From Physocladia obscura (taxonomy: Eukaryota; Chytridiomycota; Chytridiomycetes; Chytridiales; Chytriomycetaceae), in NCBI GenBank assembly GCA_027596945.1, contig JADGJH010000907.1, forward strand, positions 1,939 to 13,248: 11,310 bases of DNA, given 5' to 3'. Within the stretch, counting starts at the first letter, position 1; each line of letters opens with the position of its first letter. The translations under genes and the position numbers were made by a program. Shown piece after piece: positions 1 to 8,014 of this stretch. The notes beneath the pieces are model-generated. The model was not told the origin of the DNA, made no database searches, and saw only the letters and a list, made by a program, of their open reading frames with translations.

Positions 1-71
1 TTTTTTTTTTTTTTTTTTTTTGTTTTGAAACTCAATTGTTGATGTTTGATTTCATGTTTTCTATGTTATAG
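1..71 (+). other. 3' end of an intron of gene 1, with a T21 run
   Basis: The window opens with 21 consecutive T and continues AT-rich to a TATAG acceptor at 67-71. The exon starting at 72 is read with two bases completing a codon from an unseen upstream exon. The T run would act as a polypyrimidine stretch or be simple homopolymer. The donor lies outside the window. Confidence 0.5.
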
Positions 72-1097
72 ATGAAAAAATTGGCTTCATGTTTGAATCA
101 CAATTCCGAGCTTTGTTTGAGGGTCTGTTTCAAAAAGGACAATCTGATGATTTGAAGTTTAAAACCAAGGTTATGACTACCATCGCCATCAATATATTAC
201 TGACATTGACATTCGATTGTAAAAAATCAGCTCTTGCTGGGTAAGCGTAGAAAACATTAAATTAGAAAACTCTAGTAAATTTCCTACATTCGCAGATTAC
301 AGCGATTGGTTTCCTCCGAAATGGCAGCACAATTATTTGATGTTTCAACTGATGGAGATATTCTTGCATCGTTTTGCGAGCTTGTTTTGAAGCTCGTTCA
401 GAGTTAGTTGTGACATGCAATCTCCTGTCGAAATATATGAATATTTTTATTTTGACTAGATGAAACTTGCTTTTCGGAAATATTTCTTCATCCACCGGGA
501 AATTTATTTGACCAATTATGCAAATACATAAATAATCTAGCAGCATATATCAATAATGTAGCGTCGAATCCAAAAATGGCTAGTAATTTTGTTTTTTATT
601 CTTCATTTTTTTAATTTTTTTGTTTCTGACAGTGAAGTGATACAGGCACGCGCTCTTCAAGCTTCAACAAATTTAGTCGAATTTATATCCACAAATTACT
701 GTTCTGAATTAGAGAAAACAAGAACATTTGGCCAGGTGAATTTATTAGTTTGATTAACATTATTTCATTTTAAGTTAATTTTTTAGGCCATTCAACGGTT
801 CTTGAGTGCAACCTATCATCAGGCAGATGCTTTGACAACACGCTCCTTGGGGCCAATTTCACAGTTTGTTTTTAGCCTTATATTTTATAATATATATAAT
901 TATTTTTTAACTTATTTTGTAGGGTTTATCAAATGCTTCGGATCACAATTTTGCTTTTATATGGAGCCAATCCTCATTACCCTGAAACAACAGTCGAATA
1001 CTTATTTGTGGCACAAATATCCAGAGCCAAAAACATTCCAGAGCTTTCAGCTCTATCTGAAGATTTGCTTTACTTTTTTTGCCATCAACAAGAATAA
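72..1097 (+). CDS. 3' part of an intron-rich gene for an unrecognised helical protein
   Basis: I do not recognise this protein. Six exons fit one phase-consistent reading: 72-240, 296-402, 460-582, 638-735, 787-863 and 923-1097, with TAA at 1095-1097. The five internal introns are 51-59 nt and all GT-AG. The visible 248 residues start inside the protein (DEKIGFMFESQFRALFEG) and are rich in leucine, alanine and charged residues. They look like successive amphipathic helices, as in ARM/HEAT-type scaffolds, but no signature motif confirms this. One stretch (LLYGANPHYPE) resembles an ankyrin loop, but no repeat accompanies it. The N-terminus is missing. The C-terminus is uncertain, because the stop follows a T7 run at 1074-1080 and overlaps an AATAAA at 1093-1098. 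A one-base change in that run would keep the frame open to a GT at 1110. Confidence 0.6.
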
Positions 1098-1626
1098 AGC
1101 AACAAAAATGTACCTGCATAAAAATTACCGGTTATTCACATATAAATTTTGTCAATGACGTTTAAGTCAATTATTATGCATCTCCAGTTGTGGTTCATCT
1201 TGCTTCAAAAGTGAACTGCGCATTTTTTTGTTTCTTTCATAGAGGCCAATTTATCTCCGGCAACTTTCAAAATCTTGTATATGTTTGATCCAATGTTACC
1301 AACTTGTTCTCCACTAATTTTTCATGAATACTGTTGGCAACGTACAGACTCCAAGTTTTTGGACCGCAAAAAATTCCTTAACTGTGCGAATGGGGACTTT
1401 GTGTCAGATTCGAAGAAGGATGTTTCGATCATTACAGTACCGTTGGTAACAAAATTTGCAGTAAAAAGAGCATGCTTTTGATATTCCAGTTGAAATTGGG
1501 GGTGGAGCTTGTTTTTTTTTTTGGTTCAGCCAAGCATAGTCACGTGACGTAAGTGCGCAGACTACTGGACCACATGAGAATAAAACGGGAACATAAAAAA
1601 AAATATCAAAAAATTAAAATAAAAAA
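1098..1626 (+). other. Spacer between genes 1 and 2, with a possible extra exon
   Basis: No confident gene lies here. A frame open from 1245 to 1481 (containing KILYMFDPMLPT, ending TGA) follows a pyrimidine-rich TTTCTTTCATAG acceptor at 1231-1242. A 23-nt exon-like piece at 1188-1210 is flanked by CCAG and GTGAAC. These could be further exons of gene 1 or remnants of them, but splice phases between the pieces do not agree in any reading I tried. The last 60 nt before 1627 are A-rich and look like the 5' leader of the ATPase gene. Confidence 0.25.
1539..1552 (+). promoter_or_regulatory. Composite E-box / CRE-like site upstream of the ATPase gene
   Basis: A perfect 10-bp palindrome GTCACGTGAC at 1539-1548 contains the bHLH core CACGTG (1541-1546). 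It overlaps TGACGTAA (1545-1552), a bZIP/ATF-CREB-type site. It lies about 75 bp before the ATPase start codon, a plausible promoter position. That these are bound is inferred only from the motif and its position. Confidence 0.45.
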
Positions 1627-3720
1627 ATGCTTGCATCAACAGTTGAACCAACAATCATCAAGGAAATCGAAGTTGTCAGCAATGGTGCTTCAATCAATGG
1701 CGAAGCTGAGCAAAATAAGTTGATAGGCAGTTCTGTCGCGTCCGATGCCAAGTCAAACACTGCAACTGAGTCAGCGACGAAAGTTGCTAATGACAATGAA
1801 AATGATGAAGATCAAGAGGAAGATGGAGAGGACTTGATCGAAGAAAACGGACACAAACCAGTCTTTGAGGTTGTGCGCCGCAAGGATGGAGAATCGGAAA
1901 TAGTCGAGTTGCGAATTCACGATGCGAGCATGGTTCAAATCATTCAAGGGCAAGGGGTTAAATCGGAGACTTTATATTCAGATCCACCAATAGTTTGTTT
2001 TATTTTGGATTTGTTAATTTTTTGGTAAACGCAGTAAATCTAACTGGTAACAATCAACACAGGTTCGATCTGAGGATCTTTTCACAATTTTGCCGCAACT
2101 TCGAAAACTCATCATCCACGAACTTCCTCTCGGTGAAAATGAGAATGTTTTTTGCGATGACAAACACAAAGGAAAACGTGGGTTGGTCAAGTTGGTACAC
2201 TTTTTGGAGACGGAACACAAAGCTAGTAGCAAAATTATCAACAAAATGATCAAGGAGGTCTGTGATTATTCAAAGTTGCATGTTGTATACGGCTATTAAC
2301 TCAAATCTGGCTTTAGGGAAAAATTTCTTTCAAGTATCTTTGGTTTTTATTCAGCGTTGGCAGTTACGGTTTTGCAGAGCAGCAAGGAGTCGTTAAAGGT
2401 TTTGTCGTTGACAAAGTCAGTTACCAGCATACATACTTTAGCACTTTTTTTGTAGTTTCTGGAAAATCCATTGATTGTGATGGAACTCACTTCAAGTTTG
2501 ACATTCAAAATTATTACATCAACAGTTTTGACGATGTTGCGTTAATCAACTCGTTGACTGTGCAACCCCTTGAACCAGATTCTGAAGTTCACCAAATGCT
2601 TACGAAACGTGGAGAACAGTTTGAAAAACATGCGTTGGGAAATAGCTACATTCAATATTCGGGGAAAATGTTTCGTGAAGGCTGGTTCGGTCCAGTTTAT
2701 TTTAAAGCCGAAGGCCGCGTCATGATTGACGTTCTGAGTTTTGCTCAAATGAATTCAAACTATTCAATGGGTGTTGCTTCCACCAAATCCTCGATTCGCA
2801 ACCGATACCACAACGACCTGGCTGCCGATTTCCAAAAAATGACGAAAGTCCCAGCCAACTTCCACTTTATCTGCTCTCCAACTCTTTACGGGTTCAGTTT
2901 CGTGGCAAAAAAATGGGGACAACTATTTGTGTCTGACGTGTCTGCAATCAAGTTTGACGACCACGCGTTTGAGCGCCTTGTTCTTGAACCTGAACGCAAA
3001 TCGTTGATTCTCAATTTAGTCAACTCTGGGCCAGCATGTAATTTGGATCTGATTAATGGTAAAGGAGGGGGCATGATATTTCTTCTTCACGGAACTCCAG
3101 GTGTGGGAAAAACTTTGACGGGGGAGAGTGTCGCCGAACACCTTCATCGCCCGCTTTATTCAGTTTCGGCAGGTGAACTCGGAACTGACGTTGTATCTCT
3201 TGAGAAAAAGTTATCCGAAATTCTGGAAGTCGCGTCGGTTTGGCATGCTGTGATTCTCATTGATGAGGCCGATATTTTCTTGGAAGGTCGCTCCGAAAAC
3301 GATATTCACCGTAACGCGCTTGTTGGCATTTTCCTCCGCCTGCTCGAATACCACCAAGGAATCCTGTTCTTAACAACAAACCGCGTGCAATGTTTTGACC
3401 AGGCGTTTAAGTCCAGAATCACTCTGGCGCTCAAGTATGACAATTTGGACGTGCATGCGCGGGCACAAATTTGGAAGACGTTCTTGGATCGTTCGGAGGG
3501 TGCTGGAAACTGGAATCTGGATGTTGAGGAGTTGAGTGAGGCTGGTTTGAACGGACGTGAGATCAAGAATGTTGTGAGGCTTTCGAAAGCCATGGCGGGA
3601 AATAATGTCGACCCAATAACAATGGCCAACGTTCGAAAGGTGTTGACAATGATGAAAAACTTTGATGAAGAGGTTTATGTTGAAACTGAGGGACAGCACA
3701 AACGTCCAAAGAAAATTTGA
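1627..3720 (+). CDS. AAA+ ATPase with an N-terminal DUF7025-type region
   Basis: Three exons, 1627-1992, 2063-2257 and 2317-3720, joined at phase 0 by introns of 70 and 59 nt, encode 654 residues. Residues 55-74 are strongly acidic. Residues about 190-290 match the fungal DUF7025 pattern (LWFLF, then FFVVSGKSIDCDG, then LTVQPLEPD and LTKRGEQF). The AAA+ core is complete: Walker A GTPGVGKT at 446-453, Walker B LIDEAD with D503/E504, sensor-1 Asn542 in LTTNR, an Arg554 finger candidate in FKSRI, and a GREIKNVVRLSKAMA sensor-2 region. It is therefore probably an active ATP-driven remodeller; the substrate cannot be read from sequence. The basic end KRPKKI could be a nuclear signal. The start chosen is the first ATG after an A-rich leader. 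Exon 3 stays open upstream of the internal methionines, back to the acceptor at 2316. Confidence 0.93.
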
Positions 3721-3778
3721 TTTCTAATAACGTGATGAGACTCTTATTTTTTCAAAATTCTGTTTGGATCGCTGCAAT

Positions 3779-3784
3779 AATAAA
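3779..3784 (+). terminator. Polyadenylation signal of the ATPase gene
   Basis: AATAAA lies 59 nt after the ATPase stop codon. A second AATAAA at 3831-3836 is an alternative. Both are motif-based calls. Confidence 0.5.
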
Positions 3785-4278
3785 GGCACCAACATTTATT
3801 ACATTGTTAAATTGAATTTCTTATCCACAAAATAAATTAACAGTCTTGTGTTTTCTGTTGTGAGGTGACTTATCTGTTTCTGTCAAAAAATTTAATTTCT
3901 CTCCCAAAATTTTCTCTTATCCCGGTTTTCAAATTTTGATGGTTATTCAAACAAAAAACTGGCATTTTACACCATAGAAGAATAAACATTGATTGGACAA
4001 CTTTCAAGCTGCATATTTCTATTTTGTGAATATATTTCTTTGATTATAACAAAGAAGTCTTTTCAAAAAATTATTTTTTTTTGGTGTCAAAGTCTGCAGT
4101 TCAAATATACACATTTCCAACAAAGCACACACCGATCTTTGCATGTTTTGTAAACCTTAAATTGCTTGCATCTTCGGCAAATAAATCAAGTTTGATTGGA
4201 TGTCCAAGTTCTTGTGTATAGTGAGGGATTGTTTGTTATTTTGTAGTGGTATCATTGAAGTATGTTCGTTTTCTTTCT

Positions 4279-4284
4279 TTTATT
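4279..4284 (-). terminator. Polyadenylation signal of the FAD oxidoreductase gene
   Basis: TTTATT on the top strand reads AATAAA on the minus strand, 49 nt past the TAA stop of the oxidoreductase. Confidence 0.5.
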
Positions 4285-4333
4285 AATATTTTGAGAGCCC
4301 CAATTTGCTTCCAGGAAAATTACTTGGAAATTA

Positions 4334-5881
4334 TTATCCTTTGTTTGCCAGAAACAGCATGGCGAAAATGAAGAGACAGCTTATCAGCATAACCAACATA
4401 TCCCGAAAATTTTGTCCCATTACAAAACTGTTTCCAAAATAGAAGCAAGGCTCAGCGCTACCATGAATATCAATAGTGTGTGTTGCTACATTCGCATGGA
4501 AACCAAGAGTCTCTTTTTCTTTTGAAGCAGTTTTTCTCGCCACCACAAGTCTTGCAGGGCTATACGAAGCCGGAAAATTCCCCGAAGGTGTCTTCCCCAA
4601 AATCATTTCGGCAACAGCTTTCCCCGACAAAAAAGCACGCGTCATTCCATGACCACAGAACCCCGCAATAATAAACTCTCCACCTCCATAATAATCTCCA
4701 ACACCGCACAGACTTCCCACGAGCGGAATTCTGTCGTCTGTAAATCCCATGATTCCGGCCCATTCGCGGTCGATGGTAAACGTATTATCGTTGTCAAATC
4801 CATCGAATTTCGTCGGAAAGTATTCGCGCAGTCCTTTCGAGACGACGGGATGCAGTTCGTCGTCGCGGTCGCATCCGTAGTCATCATTTTCGGCAAGATG
4901 GCGCATTCCGCCGAGCACGATGCGGCCGTCTCCACGGCCGCTCATGTATTCTTTGCCATTGTTTAGAACCAGCGCAAACAAGCCGCGGCGCCAATTGTCG
5001 TTGGTTGTTGGGGTTGTGCAAACGACTTGATTTCGGACGGGCGTGATGGGTATATTCGGCAACAGCGCTGCCGTCCATGCGTTTGTAGCGTACACAATCT
5101 TGTTACATTTAAAAGTCCCAAGAGAGGTGTGTAAGGTGAATTTAAACGAATCCTTTTCACTTTTAGAGTCTTCTTGTTGTCTGTCGACGCGTAACACGTG
5201 GCAGTGTGGGTAGAAATGGGTGTTATCGTTCGACAAGACAGTTTGTGCGATGGCCAGGACGAGACGCGCTGGGTCGACGCGGTATTCTTGGAAATTGGTT
5301 GCTCCAGCTTCGATAGCCGGATCGTCAATGTGTAAGCCAGTCACGGCATTGATATTATTGCGGGAGAGGAAGCCGGAAACAGGCGGAACGCGGTGGTGGT
5401 TACGCCAGTCGCGGCAATCGCGCATAGCTTCGGATTTGGCGGCAACGGAATACAATCCGCCAAACGCGCCGCACGGGAATTCGACGAGGCCAGGATCTAT
5501 AATTGAAGAATTTCTAGACGCAACGAAATGTTTGAGGGCTGCGAGGTTGTCGCGTTCAAAGTCGAGGAGGCGCGTTGCTTCGCGTTCTCCAAACTGCGCA
5601 CAGAGTGCAGCAAAAGGGGCGGGCGCACCGGGCCGCACGAGTCCCCCGTTGCGTCCTGTCGCGCCACCAGCAACTGAGCGTGCGTCGAGAACGGCAACAG
5701 TAGTTGTGTTGTTGCTGAGTTGCGAAAAGTGCAGCGCTGTTGAGAAGCCCGAGATGCCGCCACCCACCACCACAACATCGTATTCACGGCGCCCTTCTGG
5801 TGGATGTGGCAGTGTATCTTGCGGGAGACTCTGCAGCCAATGCGACACGAGTGGGTGTTTGGCAAGTGTCGGTCGTTTCAT
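4334..5881 (-). CDS. FAD-dependent oxidoreductase (DAO fold), C-terminal membrane anchor
   Basis: A 515-residue intronless gene. Residues 35-66 form the FAD-binding Rossmann unit: VVVVGGGISG with glycines at 40-45, then an acidic residue ending strand 2 in VLDAR (D66). GGATGRNGG (72-80) is the second FAD contact of D-amino-acid-oxidase-like enzymes. ATNAW (265-269), WAGIMGFTDDRIPLVG (374-389) and GFCGHGM (407-413) match the C-terminal FAD/substrate region of fungal and bacterial OrdL-like amine or amino-acid oxidoreductases. The expected chemistry is oxidation of a C-N bond of an amine or amino acid; the substrate is not identifiable. About 85 residues follow the catalytic core and end in a hydrophobic segment (496-512) then NKG, typical of a tail-anchored protein. 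The start has a weak context (C at -3), but an in-frame stop lies upstream and the Rossmann unit begins 34 residues in. It is head-to-head with the FMN-binding gene at 6393. Confidence 0.92.
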   Translation of the reverse strand: MKRPTLAKHPLVSHWLQSLPQDTLPHPPEGRREYDVVVVGGGISGFSTALHFSQLSNNTTTVAVLDARSVAGGATGRNGGLVRPGAPAPFAALCAQFGEREATRLLDFERDNLAALKHFVASRNSSIIDPGLVEFPCGAFGGLYSVAAKSEAMRDCRDWRNHHRVPPVSGFLSRNNINAVTGLHIDDPAIEAGATNFQEYRVDPARLVLAIAQTVLSNDNTHFYPHCHVLRVDRQQEDSKSEKDSFKFTLHTSLGTFKCNKIVYATNAWTAALLPNIPITPVRNQVVCTTPTTNDNWRRGLFALVLNNGKEYMSGRGDGRIVLGGMRHLAENDDYGCDRDDELHPVVSKGLREYFPTKFDGFDNDNTFTIDREWAGIMGFTDDRIPLVGSLCGVGDYYGGGEFIIAGFCGHGMTRAFLSGKAVAEMILGKTPSGNFPASYSPARLVVARKTASKEKETLGFHANVATHTIDIHGSAEPCFYFGNSFVMGQNFRDMLVMLISCLFIFAMLFLANKG

Positions 5882-6392
5882 CGGATTTAAGCAATTTTTG
5901 AAAAATTAACTCTGTTTGTTGAGCAATAGACTTTGATCACTCTGATTCAGAGGAAGGCCAATTCATTATCTAGTAGAGAAGAAAGTGAAACTGTGAGATG
6001 TGATGATTGTTTTTTTTTTTGTTGCCTCCTGAAAAACTGTTTATTTCTTAATGATATCTCACAACGTTAATTAACTATTAATGCTCTATTTGTGGGTCAA
6101 ATACACGTGTAAACTCATACCCACATTTTTTGAAAATTTGTCTGAAGTCAAAATCTGAGAATTCAAACTAAAGATCCAATAACAGTGAGTACAAGGTTTT
6201 TTGCTGTCACAGACCCTTCTTTATAATTACACTACAGTTTTTTCATCTCTAACACACCATTGCAGTTGATTAACAGGAGCAGTGAAACCTGCTCTCAAAT
6301 AGGATTCAGCAAAATTGTTTTTGCAGTAGTAATGGATGACAAATCCGACAACAAAATCGTGAATCAGCCGATTTACAGGATGGAAAGAAAAG
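5882..6392. promoter_or_regulatory. Shared divergent promoter region with an E-box
   Basis: This 511-bp AT-rich spacer separates two divergent flavoprotein genes and should carry both promoters. It contains a palindromic ACACGTGT at 6103-6110 (CACGTG core 6104-6109). A strong donor-like GTGAGTA starts at 6185, with acceptor-like TTGCAG at 6260-6265 and TTTTTGCAG at 6318-6326. A 5' UTR intron of the rightward gene is therefore possible. The transcription start sites cannot be seen. Confidence 0.4.
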
Positions 6393-6472
6393 ATGGCGGA
6401 CGACGACTACACGCCGGCGAACGCAACTGCGCTGCACGCTGTGCGGCGGCTGAAGGAGCGGGCGGCGTATGA
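6332..6472 (+). promoter_or_regulatory. Upstream open reading frame overlapping the start of gene 4
   Basis: ATG codons at 6332 (G at -3, G at +4) and 6380 (A at -3, G at +4) share a frame that stops at 6470-6472, past the main start at 6393 and out of frame with it. If the mRNA includes them, they would reduce translation of the main frame. They may instead lie upstream of the transcription start. The peptide is arginine-rich only because it reads the GC-rich gene out of frame. Confidence 0.3.
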
Positions 6473-7106
6473 CGCGGCGTCGGTGCACGCGGTGCTGGAC
6501 GCGGGGCTCGTGGCGCACGTGGGGTTCACGGTTGCGGGGTCGGTGGAGGGCAGCGAGTACCGCGAGGAGTGGCCGACGGTGATGCCGATGGCGTACGGGC
6601 GCGTGGCCGGCACGGTGTATCTGCACGGCTACGTGTCGGGGCGGCTGGTCAAGGCGCTGAGTGCCGCCGACGTCAAGGCCGCCGTGACGGTCACGCGCGT
6701 CGACGGGCTCGTGCTCGCCTCGTCGCCCTTCAACCACTCAATGAACTACCGCTCCGTGTGCGTCTTCGGCTTTCCGCAGCTCGTCGTCGACAAGGACGAG
6801 AAGGAGGCGGCCCTGCGCGCAATCACAAACCACGCCTTCAAGCCCTTCGCCGCAGACCGCTGGAACGACACCCGCCCCTCCCTGCCCGCCGAGCTGCAGA
6901 CCACCGCCGTCCTCAGACTCGTCATCGAGGCCGCAAGTGTAAAGACCCGCTCCGGTCAGGTCCACGAAAACGTTGAAAACACCGAACCTTACTTTTCTGG
7001 CGTGCTGCCCATTTCCTCCGTCTTTGGCACTGCAGAACCATCTCCACACAACCGTGCCCCTGTTCCTGATTACATCAAAAAGATGGAGAATAGCACCATT
7101 TCTTGA
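6393..7106 (+). CDS. Pyridoxamine 5'-phosphate oxidase-like FMN-binding protein (NimA-like)
   Basis: A 237-residue intronless gene. It fits the Pyridox_ox_2 split-barrel flavoprotein family, whose members bind FMN and include nitroimidazole-resistance NimA proteins. Visible marks in order are LKERAAYD (20-27), PTVMPMAYGR (61-70), the cofactor-phosphate segment VYLHGYVSGRL (75-85), FNHSMNYRSVCVFGFP (113-128), the ITNH...DRW segment (144-157), and IEAASVKTRSG (178-188). Length and motif order are those of a full-length eukaryotic member. The role is probably flavin-dependent reduction or cofactor binding; the substrate is unknown. The start at 6393 has a strong context (A at -3, G at +4) and sits at the family's usual distance from the first motif. 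Base composition is odd: very GC-rich to about 6950, then ordinary, with a mid-gene switch from G-ending to C-ending codons. Confidence 0.92.
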   Translation: MADDDYTPANATALHAVRRLKERAAYDAASVHAVLDAGLVAHVGFTVAGSVEGSEYREEWPTVMPMAYGRVAGTVYLHGYVSGRLVKALSAADVKAAVTVTRVDGLVLASSPFNHSMNYRSVCVFGFPQLVVDKDEKEAALRAITNHAFKPFAADRWNDTRPSLPAELQTTAVLRLVIEAASVKTRSGQVHENVENTEPYFSGVLPISSVFGTAEPSPHNRAPVPDYIKKMENSTIS

Positions 7107-7136
7107 TTGTTTTTTATCATCATAAATGTAACGTGA

Positions 7137-7142
7137 AATAAA
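7137..7142 (+). terminator. Polyadenylation signal of gene 4
   Basis: AATAAA lies 30 nt after the TGA stop at 7104-7106. The last CpG before the depleted block is at 7132, just upstream, so the composition change coincides with the end of this transcription unit. Confidence 0.55.
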
Positions 7143-7159
7143 TCACATGATAGCTGAAA

Positions 7160-8014
7160 CTAGTTATGATGGAGTATGGTAACAAGACTGCAAGACAGAC
7201 TGGCAACAGCAATGGCAACAACAATGGCAAATATGACAAAGCAGAAATCAAGCCAGGAATCATAATGCAGGAAGTCAGCAGTTCCAGGGTGCGGAATATT
7301 TTCAATTGAAATCTAAATCAAAAAGAGACCTGATTTAATTTGAGTAATATTGGCACAAGCAAAAAATATGGTTTGATGCTGCTGTTGTTTTTAATTGGAG
7401 TAACAAAGTGCCCAAACTCAGAATATTTGCAATATCCCTTGCTTGCAGCAATAGTTTTACTATGTTCAAGAATTTGTACTAAAAATTCATGTGCCATCAC
7501 AATGTTTGGGATTGGAACCACAAGACCTTGATGGCAAAACAAAAACAATTTTTGATGCCACTTGGTATCAAAGACTGGCATGCTTGAATTTGTGACTGAA
7601 GTCAGATCTATTGATGGGATATTGTTCTCAATTCCAGCAAATGCATTTGATTCCCAGTTTTCTTAGCAATGTTTAAAATCAATCTATTTTGGATTACTGA
7701 AAAGAAATATTTGATGGAAAAAACTTACCGCATTAAGCCTGCAGCCAATTCCACAACAATATTGTCCCATTTTGACCATATTTTCTTGTTTATTGCTCCA
7801 CATTCATTTGTACATAAACATCAACAAATAAATCCTTTTCAGTGATGGATTGGCATTAGCCAAAATGGTTATTACAATGTCAATGCTATTTGGTTGATCT
7901 TTTTCCTGCTGCCTTCAATTCAATCAGAGAAGAAGCAATGACAAACCAGGTTGTGTGTTTCATATTTTGTGGCAAATCAAACTGAACATTTTTTAACCCA
8001 TGATTTCCAAAAGG
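7160..8014 (-). pseudogene. Broken coding-like region, possibly an eroded membrane-protein gene
   Basis: I do not recognise the product. On the minus strand, protein-like stretches follow one another in different frames. 8014-7901 has 38 codons, including MKHTTWFVIASSLIELKA. 7914-7729 has 62 codons with one TGA at 7804-7806 and ends at a donor-like GCG|GTAAGT. 7659-7321 has 113 open codons, including MPVFDTKWHQKLFLFCHQG, before a TGA. 7312-7160 has 50 codons after a TTTAG acceptor, with a strongly hydrophobic segment (FVIFAIVVAIAVASL), then TAG. Between the first two pieces the frame shifts within an A5 run at 7900-7904. The TGA could be an eroded CGA arginine codon, in line with the CpG loss. 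Alternatives are a functional gene with introns I have misplaced, or chance open frames. Confidence 0.3.
7201..7230 (+). repeat. Imperfect 12-bp tandem repeat, 2.5 copies
   Basis: Units TGGCAACAGCAA (7201-7212) and TGGCAACAACAA (7213-7224) are followed by TGGCAA (7225-7230). On the minus strand this falls in the hydrophobic part of the coding-like piece at 7160-7312. Confidence 0.65.

Larger units (their letters stand above)
3721..4333. other. Convergent intergenic spacer
   Basis: This is 613 bp between two converging genes. It is AT-rich with T and A runs (for example 4071-4082) and holds only 3' UTR material and polyadenylation signals for both strands. I see no open frame, repeat or RNA gene. 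It has seven CpG sites, so it lacks the extreme CpG loss seen beyond 7134. Confidence 0.6.

Noticed and set aside
262..546. 94-codon minus-strand frame
   Set aside because: It is antisense to gene 1 across two introns and has no recognisable motif. The plus-strand spliced reading is phase-consistent over six exons.
2061..2072. GGTTCGATC resembling a tRNA B box
   Set aside because: There is no A box, acceptor stem or anticodon arm around it, and it spans the start of ATPase exon 2.
2416..2455. GT...AG segment of 40 nt inside exon 3 of the ATPase gene that could be an intron
   Set aside because: Removing it shifts the frame into stops, whereas leaving it gives a continuous DUF7025-like sequence into PLEPD and the AAA+ core.
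5220..5909. 229-codon open frame on the plus strand, antisense to the oxidoreductase
   Set aside because: It is rich in Arg, Pro and Ser, has no domain, and exists because the gene below it is GC-rich. The minus-strand frame carries all the FAD-binding motifs.
6306..6976. Long open frames in other phases and on the minus strand over gene 4
   Set aside because: They give His/Arg- or Arg/Ala-rich low-complexity peptides caused by extreme GC content. Only the 6393 frame shows family motifs.
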